A stretch of DNA of 64,000 nt from Pseudomonadota bacterium (GTDB lineage Bacteria > Myxococcota_A > UBA796 > UBA9615). Location of the stretch: positions 124,001 to 188,000 of the forward strand of contig JAAESI010000048.1 in NCBI GenBank assembly GCA_024229515.1, written 5' to 3'. The translations under genes and the position numbers were made by a program. Numbering within the stretch: the stretch's first letter is position 1; each line of letters opens with the position of its first letter. Positions 18,677-27,845 of the stretch are shown piece by piece. The notes under the pieces were generated by a model. It was given only the letters and a program-made list of their open reading frames with translations, made no database searches and was not told where the DNA came from.

Positions 18677-19117
18677 ATGACTGTCCAAGAGGGTTGAATC
18701 AACTGGATCGCGATCGTCGTGCTGGTGATCGTTCAACAGGCCGTTGGAGCCGGCTGGTACACGCTTTTTGGTGACGCGTGGATGAACTCGCTCGGATTCG
18801 TAATCAGCGATTTCGACAACGTCGGAAGCATCCAGTACGGAATCTCGATGGTGTTGTCGCTCATCCTCACCTACGGGATGGCGCGCTTCTGGCTGGCCCT
18901 CGGGACCAAGGACGCGGCCCGCGGGGCGGTGCAGGGCGTCATCCTGTGGCTGACGTTCATCGTCAGCTACCAGGGCGTGCACACCGCCTTCGAACAGATC
19001 AGCGACGCCGCGATCCTCGACCCCGCCAACTGGATCCAGGCCGGCATCGACACCGGCATGAGCCTGGTGGTGTTCGTGCTCAACGGCGCCGTGCTCGCGG
19101 GCTGGCGCAAGGAGTAG
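18677..19117 (+). CDS. DUF1761-like membrane protein with in-frame TGA at codon 7
   Basis: A very strong ribosome-binding site (AAGGAGGAGGAG) precedes ATG 18677, which encodes MTVQEG and then TGA at 18695-18697. The same frame continues without interruption as INWIAIVVLVIVQQAVGAGW and on to a stop at 19117, giving a four-helix DUF1761-type membrane protein (family N-terminus INWLAV...WY, and LFGDAWM). Homologues normally start a few residues before INW, which fits MTVQEG-x-INW with the TGA standing for a sense codon. Internal GTG starts would remove half of helix 1. Options are a point error, a real nonsense mutation, or initiation at the ATC. Function of the family is unknown. Confidence 0.65.
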
Positions 19118-19120
19118 CGC

Positions 19121-20377
19121 TCAGCGCTTCCCGAACCAGGTGGTGTGCTCCTCGGCGAACGCTTCGCGGAGCAGGCGCTCCAGCGACAGCACCTCGAAGG
19201 CGTACTCCGCGGCCATCTGATCGATGAACCGGGACTCGTGGAAGCACCGCACGAACGCGGGCGCGTCCGGGTCTTCGGCGCGGACGCGGGCGACGGCGCG
19301 GAGGTTGGTGCGGTCGTCGTCTACCCCCAGCACGTACGAGGGGCTGCACTCGGCCTCGCCCAGCGCCACGTGCACCGCCTCCCAGGTCCGGGCGTCGTCG
19401 ACGTCGCCGTCCACGGCGACGAATCGGGGGTCGTGCCAGCCGCCGCCCACGTGCTCCGTGAACGCTTCCAGGGCGGCCGTCGCGGTCCGATCGACCACGA
19501 CGACGCGGCCCAGCCCCTCGCCCGCCTCTTCGCGCAGGTACTCCGCGATGGTCTGGCCGAACCGTCCGAAGCCGGCGATGACGACCGCGTCCTCCTCCGC
19601 GGTCGCCTTGAAGCGGGCTTCCAGGGAGCCGGTCCACAGCCGCCGGGCGGCGATGCGGTGCGAGTTGAACGCCTTCACCCGGGTCTCGCCCTCGTCGACG
19701 AGGCGTCCGAGGCGCCGGCGCATGGCGATGTCGGCGACGTGCACGATCACCCGCGTGTCGGGGTAGTCGTCCAACAGGTCCCAGGCGGCCTCCAGGTTGA
19801 CGAGGTCGTCCTTGGTCATGACCACCACGCCGGCGGCCCGTTCGACCCCGAGGGCGAGGCGGGCGCGGCGGTGGGTGACGTCGGCTTGGATGAGTCGGAC
19901 CCCACGGCGCGCTTCGGCCTCGGCCGCGTTGGCGCCTCCGCCTTCCTTGTCCACCACCAGGACCTGGCGTCGGGCGTCGGCGTCGCGCAGTCCCTGCAGG
20001 TAGAGCGTGCCCAGCGAGCCCAGCCCCACGAGCACGACGTGCTGCCGCAGTCCGCGAAGCTGCAGCCAGGCCGGCTGCACGCTGCGGAGGATGCCCTCGG
20101 CGACCGCTCCGGTGGTGATCAGGGGGGCCGCGAAGTAGGCGAACCAAAGGGCGCCCCGGGCCGCGGTGGGGCCTCCCGTGGGCATGCCCAGGTCCATGCC
20201 TCCGAGCACGAACAGACCCGCCGCGGCGTACAACTGGGTGAGCAGCCCGACGGCCTCCATGTCACCCCAGAAGGTGACGTGCACGCCCGCGCGGAAGGCG
20301 GCCACGGCGAGGCCGAAGGGGAGCAGCAGGGCCGCGCCGCGCCAGGCCCAGCTGCGGGGGAGGGGACGGCGGGTCAA
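19121..20377 (-). CDS. TrkA-N (RCK-like) protein with membrane helices
   Basis: A 418-residue protein. About three hydrophobic segments occupy residues 10-110 (GAALLLPFGLAVAAF, LYAAAGLFVLGG, WFAYFAAPLITTGAV). Two Rossmann-type NAD-binding domains follow, with VLVGLGSLGTLYL and VVIAGFGRFGQTIAEYL. This is the layout of TrkA-N/RCK regulators of potassium channels, although no clear pore filter (TVGYG) is seen, so it may sense nucleotides rather than conduct ions. It starts with TTG at 20375-20377 overlapping the cytochrome stop (TTGA), so it is the third gene of the lipoprotein-cytochrome operon. Confidence 0.7.
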   Translation of the reverse strand: MTRRPLPRSWAWRGAALLLPFGLAVAAFRAGVHVTFWGDMEAVGLLTQLYAAAGLFVLGGMDLGMPTGGPTAARGALWFAYFAAPLITTGAVAEGILRSVQPAWLQLRGLRQHVVLVGLGSLGTLYLQGLRDADARRQVLVVDKEGGGANAAEAEARRGVRLIQADVTHRRARLALGVERAAGVVVMTKDDLVNLEAAWDLLDDYPDTRVIVHVADIAMRRRLGRLVDEGETRVKAFNSHRIAARRLWTGSLEARFKATAEEDAVVIAGFGRFGQTIAEYLREEAGEGLGRVVVVDRTATAALEAFTEHVGGGWHDPRFVAVDGDVDDARTWEAVHVALGEAECSPSYVLGVDDDRTNLRAVARVRAEDPDAPAFVRCFHESRFIDQMAAEYAFEVLSLERLLREAFAEEHTTWFGKR

Positions 20378-22431
20378 CGAGTGGCGTCGAGGACGACGTC
20401 GAGGGCCCGTTGGCGGGCCTCGGGATCGACCGGGCCGGTGTCGCGGTGCACCCAGCTGGTCAGCGGGTTCCCCTTGGCGTCGAGGAACTGGAGCCCGTCG
20501 ACCTGCTGCCCGTCGGGGCCGTCCAGGAGGAACTCGCCGGTGCCGTGGCCGTAGACCCCGCGCACGCGGAACAGCTCTTCGTCGGAGGCATCGGCGCGGT
20601 GGCAGTGATCGCAGGTCCGCGCCTCCTTCTGCACCGTGTGCTGGAAGAAGGGCATGAAGCCGATGTTGGCCTCGAAGCCGTGGGCCTCGCGGAACTCGCC
20701 GTGGATCGAGCCATCGTCCTGCAGCTGGCCCAGGAGGACCTCGTTCTCCAGCCCTTCGCCGAAGTCCTCGCTGCCGATCACCGACATCTGCACCTGCTGG
20801 CTGGGGTGCACGGTCTGGATGCGGCCGTCCGGCGCCGTGCCCAGTAGCAGCGAGTCCAACGCGAAGGTCTTGCGGGAGCCGCGCGTCAGGCCGGGGGTGG
20901 TCTGGCCGGTCTGGTAGTCGACCTGGTCGATGCGCATGTCCAGGTTCACGTGGCAGCCGATGCAGTACAGCAGCTGGGGCGTGTGGCAGGTGTCGCAGGT
21001 CAGCGAGTCGGTGTGGGACCAGTCCTCGCCGTCGGGCGCCATCGAGGCGTGCATGCGGGCGCTGCCCTCGTCGTTGGCGAGGATCGCCGACGGCTGGGGG
21101 ACCTCGACCGTCGCGCCGTCCATCCTGCGCGTGAGGAAGACGCGGCCGGACGCTTCGTCCCAGCTGAGCTGCTTGAGCGGGTTGTCCTTGCGGGAGGCGT
21201 AGAAGACTCCGTCGTCCCGGGGCGCGGCGGGCTCACGGACGGTGCCGTGGCAGTCCTCGCAGCGGATCGAGACCTGCTCCTTGGACGTGCTCCACATCGT
21301 GCCGTCGCCGTGCACGTCGCTGCCGACGTGGCAGTCCGCGCAGACCATGCCGTCCAGCACGCCGTCGCCGTCGGGGTCGGCGTGCACGTCCGCGGGGGTC
21401 TCGTCCCAGTCGTTCGTGGAGTCCTCGTCGGTGTAGTAGTACGGTGGGGCGTGGCCGTAGAGCGTGCGTTGGATGGCCACGGCATTGGGCGGCGTGTCCG
21501 CGCTGCGGAAGCCACCTTCACGGATCCCCCGGTACATCAGCCCGATGCGCCCGCCCTGGAAGTGGCAGGTGGCGCACTGCTCCGTGGGGATGGCGTTGGT
21601 GAGGATGTGCTCCTTCGGGTGCGGCGGGCTCCCGCGGGGGAGCGTCGGGTCGGCGCCCTGGTAGGTGCCGCCCTCGTCGTAGACCATGTGGCACGAGGTG
21701 CAGCCCGCGGATCGGTAGAGCCCGCCGGAGTTGTTCCGGGGGAACCCGCCCTGGTGGCACGTGTTGCAGTTCTTGCTCAGGTAGTGCTCCCACGCGAAGC
21801 GGAGCAGTCCGTCGAAGTCGATGGGGTTCTGGGAGAACAGCTCGTCCGCTTCGGCCGCGGTGGGGGGGCGGATGACCTCGACCTCGCACACGGCGCCGGG
21901 CTCGGTGCAGTCCTCGGGCAGGTTGGCCGGCTCGAAGGAGGCGAAGTGGGCCTTCCGTTCGTCCTGCAGGCCCGCCAGGAACAGCGACGGCCAGTAGTGG
22001 CCCGCGTTGGTCGCCATCACCGACAGCGGCATGGTCTCGGCGTGGTCGGGGTGGCAGGTGCCGCAGGTCTCGTCCAGCACGCGGACGTCGCCGGGGTTGA
22101 TGAAGCGCACGAACTCGGGGTCCAGCGCGTCCAGCTGATCGGGGGCGAAGTCGCGGATGAAGCCGTCGGGGGAGGGGGGCAGGGCGTCGCCGCGGATCTC
22201 GGCCCAGTTCTCCGGCGGGAGCACGTGCGCGCGACGCTTCAGGGTGCGCGTGGGGTCGCCGCCGTGGCAGGTCGAGCAGCGGCCCTCTTCGATGTACGGA
22301 GCGTGGGCCGCCTCGATCGGGTCGTGGCAGGACATGCAGCCGTCGGGGTGCCCGGGTTCGCCCCACTGCGGGCAGCCGGTCAGCAGCGCCACTGCGGCCA
22401 GGGCGACGGGGATGGAGAGCCCCAACTTCAT
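20374..22431 (-). CDS. Eleven-heme c-type cytochrome lipoprotein (module 1)
   Basis: A 685-residue exported protein. The signal ends LLTGC, so it is probably lipid-anchored. Eleven CxxCH heme sites can be counted in order: CMSCH, CSTCH, CGTCH, CNTCH, CTSCH, CATCH, CADCH, CEDCH, CDTCH, CIGCH, CDHCH. This marks an electron carrier or reductase in the periplasm or on the outer surface. The ATG at 22431 is supported by GGAGG about eight bases upstream; a longer ATG at 22446 lies in the previous gene. It follows a lipoprotein gene by four bases and precedes the TrkA-like gene by an overlap. The cytochrome at 54281-56317 has a similar layout. Confidence 0.88.
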   Translation of the reverse strand: MKLGLSIPVALAAVALLTGCPQWGEPGHPDGCMSCHDPIEAAHAPYIEEGRCSTCHGGDPTRTLKRRAHVLPPENWAEIRGDALPPSPDGFIRDFAPDQLDALDPEFVRFINPGDVRVLDETCGTCHPDHAETMPLSVMATNAGHYWPSLFLAGLQDERKAHFASFEPANLPEDCTEPGAVCEVEVIRPPTAAEADELFSQNPIDFDGLLRFAWEHYLSKNCNTCHQGGFPRNNSGGLYRSAGCTSCHMVYDEGGTYQGADPTLPRGSPPHPKEHILTNAIPTEQCATCHFQGGRIGLMYRGIREGGFRSADTPPNAVAIQRTLYGHAPPYYYTDEDSTNDWDETPADVHADPDGDGVLDGMVCADCHVGSDVHGDGTMWSTSKEQVSIRCEDCHGTVREPAAPRDDGVFYASRKDNPLKQLSWDEASGRVFLTRRMDGATVEVPQPSAILANDEGSARMHASMAPDGEDWSHTDSLTCDTCHTPQLLYCIGCHVNLDMRIDQVDYQTGQTTPGLTRGSRKTFALDSLLLGTAPDGRIQTVHPSQQVQMSVIGSEDFGEGLENEVLLGQLQDDGSIHGEFREAHGFEANIGFMPFFQHTVQKEARTCDHCHRADASDEELFRVRGVYGHGTGEFLLDGPDGQQVDGLQFLDAKGNPLTSWVHRDTGPVDPEARQRALDVVLDATR

Positions 22432-22435
22432 GCGG

Positions 22436-22933
22436 TCAGCCTCCATACACGATGGTCACGACCTGGGTGCCAGCGCCCTCGTTGCCCTCGACGTCGACGA
22501 CGGTGACCTGAAGCTCGACCTCGGTGCCGTCCAACGCGAGCAGGTCGTCGTTGGTGACGTACTTGTCCTTGTCCAGGCCGACGACCTGGCCGTGGATGCG
22601 GCCCCCTTCGCTGTCGCTCTCGCACACCAACTGCAGCCCCTCGGAGAAGAAGGTCCCCTCCGGCGAGCCGCCGATGTAGACGTCGAGGGTGGCGTCGGCG
22701 GTGTTGGACAGCTCGGTCTGCAGGCCGGTGGTGCCGATGAGCACGGGCACGCCGAAGCCGCCCTGGGGTGCGGGCTGGAGGCCGACCTCCTGGCCGTCGG
22801 TGTAGACGTCGAAGCGATCGCCCTGGCCGGTGCCCAGCTGCACGCTGGGGCTGGACGCGGGTTCGCAGTTCTTGCAGCCCGCCAGTAGGAGGGGGAGGGC
22901 GGCGGCCAACAGAAGCAGGAGTCGTCTCATCAT
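22436..22933 (-). CDS. Small lipoprotein upstream of the 11-heme cytochrome (module 1)
   Basis: A 165-residue lipoprotein: the Leu-rich signal ends LLLAGC. The body has LGTGQGDRFDVYTDGQEV and APQGGFGVPVLIGTTG, a beta-rich pattern that reappears in the damaged lipoprotein gene at 57165-57571 (IGEGQAQHSQLSDGDEV, GPQGGYMVALSL). No named family is recognised. It is first in the operon with the cytochrome and probably forms part of the same envelope complex. Two consecutive ATG codons (22933 and 22930) can serve as start. Confidence 0.65.
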   Translation of the reverse strand: MMRRLLLLLAAALPLLLAGCKNCEPASSPSVQLGTGQGDRFDVYTDGQEVGLQPAPQGGFGVPVLIGTTGLQTELSNTADATLDVYIGGSPEGTFFSEGLQLVCESDSEGGRIHGQVVGLDKDKYVTNDDLLALDGTEVELQVTVVDVEGNEGAGTQVVTIVYGG

Positions 22934-23011
22934 CGTCACCGGCTGCAAGGGTAACGCCGAACGCCGGGGTCGTGCTGGGCCGGCCTCAGTCCCAGCGGTT
23001 ACGATCGCGGG

Positions 23012-25666
23012 ATGAGGATGCCCGTTCACCACCGTGTGCTCCCTTCGGGGTTGGAACTCTGGCTCAGCCCGAACCCCGAAGAGCCGCGGATCGTCGCGCG
23101 CGTGGTCGTGCGCGCGGGCTCCGCCTACGACCCCCGGGACCAGACCGGGGTGGCCCACCAGCTCGAGCATGTCGCCGCCAACAAGGGCGGGGCGCGGCTG
23201 CGGCGGGGAGAGGTCAAGGCGTTGGTGGGGCTGCTCGGGGGGATCGGCCTGAACGCGTTCACGGGAGCGGATCGCACGAGCTACCTGGTGAACCTGCCGT
23301 CGAGTCGGCTGGCGGCGTGGGCGTCGATCGAGGCGGATCGCATGGCGGCGCCGGTGACCGAGGACGGCTTCGCCTCCGAGATGGAGGTCATCCGCGAGGA
23401 GAAGAAGCGCGCGTTGGACAACCCGGGCCGGGCGCTCAGCGAGCTGTTCACCCGGGCGATGTTCGGGGATCACCCGTACGCGACGCCGATCCTGGGGGAG
23501 CCCGGCCACCTCGTGAGGCCCTCGGTCGAGGCGCTGCGCACGTTCCACCGGACCTGGTACCGGCCCTCGAACATGGCGCTCGTGCTGGCCGGCGACTTCG
23601 ATCCCGAGGCGGCGGCGGACCAGCTCGCGGCGCGGTTCGAGGGCATCGAAGATGGAGATCGCCCCGCCGGCGCCGAGCCGACCGCGTGGACGGCGGGGGC
23701 TCGCGACGAGGTGCGGGTGCAGACGGTGCATCGCGGGCCTCCGGCGCTGCGTCTTGGCTGGCCCGGGGTGACCGCCACGCACCCCGATCGGGAGGCGATG
23801 CGGTTGGCCGCGCTGGCGCTGTGCAACGGACGCACGGGGCTCTTCGATCGAAACCTGGTGCAACTCCAGCGGGTGCGCGGCGCGACCGCCAGCGGGTGGG
23901 CGGGTTCGTTCGGGGGGATGTTCGTGGTCACCGCGACGCCCCGCGACGGGCAGGACCTCGCCGAGGTGGAGGCGCTCGTTCGCGAGCAGGTGACCCGGCT
24001 GCTGGACGGAGACCTGTCGGACGCCGGGCTGCGGGCGACGGTGACGAACCTCGAGGCGGGCGAGCTGCGGCAGCTGGAGGACAACGGCGCGCGGGTGACC
24101 CGGATGATGGGGGCGTTCGTGAGCCGGCGGCCATGGGAGGTCGTGGACGGCGTGCTGGCCCGCATGCGGGCGCTGACCGCGGACGACGTGATCGCCGCGG
24201 CCCGGCGGCACCTGGGGGGTGCCCCGGTGGTGGCGTGGCGGAGCACGGGCGCGCCGACCCTGCCGTCGCTGGGGGCCCCCGCGGTCCCGCGCGAGGCGCT
24301 GCCCAGCTCGCGATCGCCGCTGTTCGAGAGCCTCGCCGCCAGCGACGAGCAGCCCCGGCCCCCGCAGGTGCTGACCTCCGGCGTCGACTACCGCATGGAG
24401 ACGGCGCCCGGCGGCCGGATCATCCGGAACGTGAACCCGTTCTCACCGCTGAGCCAGATGGGGCTTCGGTGGCTCACCGGCACGCAGGGTCAGCCGGGCC
24501 TGGCGACACGGTTCGGGTTGTGGTCCCGCGCCGGAGTGCAGGACGGTCCGTCCCGCACGGAGTTCGCGGCCGAGGTGCACGATCGAGCGGCCGCGATCAG
24601 CGTGTCGGTGGGGCGGTATCACGTCGATCTGGCGGTCCGCGCGCCCGCGGATCGGCTCGCCGAAGTGCTCGACCTGGCCGGACGTCGGCTGACCGTGCCG
24701 GCGATCCCGATGGACGAGCGGATCGCCCACCTGCAGGACGCCGTGGCCCGCCGGGCGCAGGCCCGAGGCACCCGGAAGTTCGCCGCGCGGGCGTTGAAGG
24801 CGTTCGCGCGCAAAGGGGCCGGGAGCGCGCTGTTGGAGCTGCGGCAGTCGGACGAGGAGCTGCTGGCGTTGGCGGAGGAGGAGCCCCGGGAGGTGCCCTC
24901 GCGCTACGTCACGCTGCCCCGGACGGTCATCGCGACGGTGCCGGACAGCTTCGATCTGATCGCCGCGCTGGAGCCGGTGGGGGCCGCGACCTGCGCGACG
25001 GTGACTGCCCACCCGCCGATCGGGTACCACGCGGTCGAACGGCCGACGGTGCTGCTCTTGCACCACGATTCGGCGCAAGCGACGGTCGGGCTCCACCTGC
25101 CCGCGGGTCCGTGGCGGCGCGAGGGGCTGGCGGCGCGCCGGGTCTGGTCCGAGTACGTGGGCGGCGGCGCCGGGGTCGTGTTCCGGGAGGTGCGAGAGCT
25201 TCGGGGGCTGGCGTACAGCGCCAAGGGCGGCGTGCTCGGAGGGTGGCGTCCGGGGGACGAGGACCTCGTGTTCGGGGAGGTGACGTGCGACCCCGACAAG
25301 GCGGTCGAGGTCGCGACGCTGCTGCCGACCCTGCTGCCGGACCCCGCCATCGACACTGCGATGTTCGAGCGGGCGCAGCGGTCGGCCGTGACGAAGGTCG
25401 AGCAGGGGAGGGTCAGCTTCCGCAACGTCGGCTGGACCGTCGAGCGGTGGCATCTGCGGGGGCTGCTGGCGGAGGGAGACCCGCGCGTGAGGCTGCGCGC
25501 CGAGCTGGCGGAGGTGACCGTCGCGGACGTTCAGGCGTGGTCGCGGCCGTTGGCGGAGCGCGCGTTCACGGTGTCGATCGTGGGGGACCTGAGCCGGATC
25601 GACCGGGCGGCGCTGGCGGCGGTGGGCGAGGTGCGGGAGCTGACGCTGGAGGAGCTCGTCCGCTAG
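23012..25666 (+). CDS. M16 (insulinase/pitrilysin-like) zinc peptidase
   Basis: An 884-residue protein. The inverted zinc motif HxxEH is HQLEH at residues 49-53, and the downstream Glu ligand is probably in SEMEVIREEKKR. The second half repeats the fold without the zinc motif (GGGAGVVFREVRELRGLAYSAKGG, the usual substrate-binding Arg/Tyr region), so the protein has the pitrilysin/insulinase arrangement of one active and one inactive half. It has no signal peptide, so a cytoplasmic peptidase that degrades short peptides is likely. It is divergent from the lipoprotein-cytochrome operon across about 80 bases. The start could be ATG 23012 or 23018. Confidence 0.9.
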   Translation: MRMPVHHRVLPSGLELWLSPNPEEPRIVARVVVRAGSAYDPRDQTGVAHQLEHVAANKGGARLRRGEVKALVGLLGGIGLNAFTGADRTSYLVNLPSSRLAAWASIEADRMAAPVTEDGFASEMEVIREEKKRALDNPGRALSELFTRAMFGDHPYATPILGEPGHLVRPSVEALRTFHRTWYRPSNMALVLAGDFDPEAAADQLAARFEGIEDGDRPAGAEPTAWTAGARDEVRVQTVHRGPPALRLGWPGVTATHPDREAMRLAALALCNGRTGLFDRNLVQLQRVRGATASGWAGSFGGMFVVTATPRDGQDLAEVEALVREQVTRLLDGDLSDAGLRATVTNLEAGELRQLEDNGARVTRMMGAFVSRRPWEVVDGVLARMRALTADDVIAAARRHLGGAPVVAWRSTGAPTLPSLGAPAVPREALPSSRSPLFESLAASDEQPRPPQVLTSGVDYRMETAPGGRIIRNVNPFSPLSQMGLRWLTGTQGQPGLATRFGLWSRAGVQDGPSRTEFAAEVHDRAAAISVSVGRYHVDLAVRAPADRLAEVLDLAGRRLTVPAIPMDERIAHLQDAVARRAQARGTRKFAARALKAFARKGAGSALLELRQSDEELLALAEEEPREVPSRYVTLPRTVIATVPDSFDLIAALEPVGAATCATVTAHPPIGYHAVERPTVLLLHHDSAQATVGLHLPAGPWRREGLAARRVWSEYVGGGAGVVFREVRELRGLAYSAKGGVLGGWRPGDEDLVFGEVTCDPDKAVEVATLLPTLLPDPAIDTAMFERAQRSAVTKVEQGRVSFRNVGWTVERWHLRGLLAEGDPRVRLRAELAEVTVADVQAWSRPLAERAFTVSIVGDLSRIDRAALAAVGEVRELTLEELVR

Positions 25667-25676
25667 GCCGGGGGGC

Positions 25677-26752
25677 CTACCAGCAGGGTGCGGCGAGGGC
25701 CTCTTGGAGCGCCTCCCAGGCTTCGTCGTCGTGCAGCAGCCCGACGTGGTCCACGCCTTCGAGCACGATGTTCTCAGCGCCGTCGAGGTGGGACGACTCG
25801 TTGGGGATCGTCTCGTCGACGGTGCCGTAGATGGAGGTCCAGGCCAGCTTCCCGGGGGTCGCCGGAGGCGCGTTGAGCTGGGTGACGAAGTCGCCCGTCT
25901 CGCAGATCTCCTGCCACACGCAGACGCCCAGGAAGTCCGGCGCGAAGCAGGCCGAGGTCACGCCGTGATGCATGCCCCCCAGCGTGGTGTAGGTGTTGAC
26001 GAGCTCCGTGCGCCCAGGTTCTTGATGAAGTACCGGGAGCTCAGGGTGCCCATGCTGTGGGCGACCACATCCACGCGGGGCTCGCAGGTGTTCTCCATGC
26101 CCTGGTCGACCAGGGCGGCGATGGCCGAGGCGTTGTCCAGGTTGCAGCCCCACGAGGGATCCTCGGCATCGAACCGGGTGACGTACTCGGGGGGCCAGCC
26201 CGCCTCCACGAGGCGCGGCGCGAGCGCGTCGTAGTCGGCCGATGAACCGTTGATCCCATGCACCAGCACCACCGGCCGGAGCGGGGAGCAGGTGCGCGGC
26301 ACGGGCTCACAGGAGCCGGCCTGGCAGGCGAAGTCGGTGTCGCAGGGGTCTGCCGAGGTGCCGTCGCAGACCGTCTCGTCGTCGCTGATTTCGTAGAGGC
26401 ACTCGCCCCCCTCCCAGCCCACGAGGAGGTGGCAGGTCACGTCGTCGCCGACCTCGCCCAGGGGCACGCAGTCTTCGCCGCCTTCGGCGATGGCATGCTG
26501 GTCGTCGCAGGTCCCCTCGGGAACGCACACGCCGAGGTCACGGCCGTCGTCGTGGACGCCGTCGGCGCAGACGCAGGCGCCGTCGAGGCACTCCTGGGAG
26601 GCGGCGTCGCAGAGCGAATCGCAGCCGTCGTCGTCATCAATGGTCCCCGCGTCGTCGTCGTCGGGCAGGACCACGTCTCCGGGATCGGACGGGCATCCGG
26701 CGAGCAGCAGGGCCGAAGCGGCGATCAGGAGCCCGAGGCGGAAGCACGGCAC
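25677..26752 (-). pseudogene. Secreted lipase (class 2-like), frameshifted
   Basis: The first frame (GTG 26752) encodes a lipoprotein signal (LLLAGC), an Asp-rich linker, a Cys-rich region (DSLCDAASQECLDGACVC) and the start of an alpha/beta hydrolase: VVLVHGINGSSADYDAL and the nucleophile elbow DVVAHSMG. At about 26008-26017 the frame breaks (after RYFIKNLG), and the rest of the enzyme continues in another frame: TELVNTYTTLGGMHHGV, GTVDETIP (catalytic Asp) and LEGVDHVGLLHDD (catalytic His), ending at 25677. Together they form one complete lipase of about 350 residues. One missing or extra base would explain the break, so sequencing error is as likely as real inactivation. Confidence 0.75.
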
Positions 26753-26774
26753 CCCGGAACCCTACTCCCTCGGC

Positions 26775-27845
26775 TCAGGGGGCGGTCGCGCGTCCCAGGA
26801 TCTCGAGGTCGAACCCCATGTCGGGGCCGCCCCAGTCGCCGGTGCCCCGGTGGACCTCGACGGCGACGCGGTTGATCCCCTCGATGAGCAGGTCCCCGGA
26901 CGCCTCCAGGGGGAAGTAGAGGACCTCTTCCTGGCCCTGCACCGATCGCGTCGCCAGCGTCTGCGGGGTCAGCGTGCCGGCGGGGAGGTTGCTCCGGTCC
27001 ACTTCCACGCCGTTGAGGTACACGACTGCGCCGGCGTCCCGGAGGAGCCGCATCGGAACCCGGTCGAACTCGTCGGCTCCGATGACCGCGAAGTCGACCG
27101 CGAACCAGACCGTGATGCGGCTGTCGTTCACGTCGGTGGTGACGTGGTAGTTGCCGTACCCCAGGGGGGCGAAGCCGTCGTCCCAGCCGCCCAGGTCGTG
27201 GTCCGGGTCCATCCAGCCGTCGCCGGGGTCGGCGCCGTCGAAGTACATCCACCGCGAACCCCGCCCCAGCAGGATCTCCTCGGGCGGGGCCGAGCCGTCG
27301 TTGGGCCGGCCCGGCGTGCCCCCCGCGACCGACTCGAAGCAGCCCTCGTCGGGGCAGCAGTCGCTGGTCCGGGCGGCGGCGCGGTCGGCGCCGAGGGGGC
27401 CGTAGTGCAGGGTCGAACTCTGCTCTCCCGGGCCGCCGAGGGTCAGGCTCCCGCCATCGCTGGCGAGGCCGAAGCCGACGTGGTCGGGGCCCGCGTCGAC
27501 GTCGCCGTCGGCCCACAGGAGCAGGAACCCGCCCGGACCGATGGAAGCGTCGGCGGCGAAGACGTGCCGCTCCGGCTCCTCGGGGTTGTCCGAGAGGGTC
27601 CAGCCGTCCAGCGAGACCGCCTCGTCGGTGGGGTTGTGCAGCTCGACCCAGTCGGCCCACTCCCCCGTCTCGTCCTGGATCCCGCTCGAGTTCGAGGTCA
27701 TGAACTCGTTGATGCAGAGGTCGAAGGCGGGGATCGTGGGCGCCTCGGGGGTCGGCGCCTCACCATCGATCAACGCACCGCCGCCGCTCCCGGAGCAAGC
27801 GGCCAGGAGCAGCGCGATGGCGGACACGGTGGCGCGCCGGATCAC
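26775..27845 (-). CDS. Lamin-tail (LTD) domain lipoprotein
   Basis: A 356-residue lipoprotein (signal ending LLLAAC). Residues 40-150 form an LTD-type domain: LCINEFMTSNSS, GEWADWVELHNPTDEAVSLDGWTLSD, FLLLWADGD. The C-terminal half is a jelly-roll-like region (DRVPMRLLRDAGAVVYLNGVEV) typical of surface proteins that accompany CotH kinases. The GTG at 27843-27845 overlaps the TGA of the CotH gene (GTGA), so the two are coupled. LTD domains are often found in the same chain as CotH domains; here they are separate genes. Confidence 0.75.
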   Translation of the reverse strand: MIRRATVSAIALLLAACSGSGGGALIDGEAPTPEAPTIPAFDLCINEFMTSNSSGIQDETGEWADWVELHNPTDEAVSLDGWTLSDNPEEPERHVFAADASIGPGGFLLLWADGDVDAGPDHVGFGLASDGGSLTLGGPGEQSSTLHYGPLGADRAAARTSDCCPDEGCFESVAGGTPGRPNDGSAPPEEILLGRGSRWMYFDGADPGDGWMDPDHDLGGWDDGFAPLGYGNYHVTTDVNDSRITVWFAVDFAVIGADEFDRVPMRLLRDAGAVVYLNGVEVDRSNLPAGTLTPQTLATRSVQGQEEVLYFPLEASGDLLIEGINRVAVEVHRGTGDWGGPDMGFDLEILGRATAP

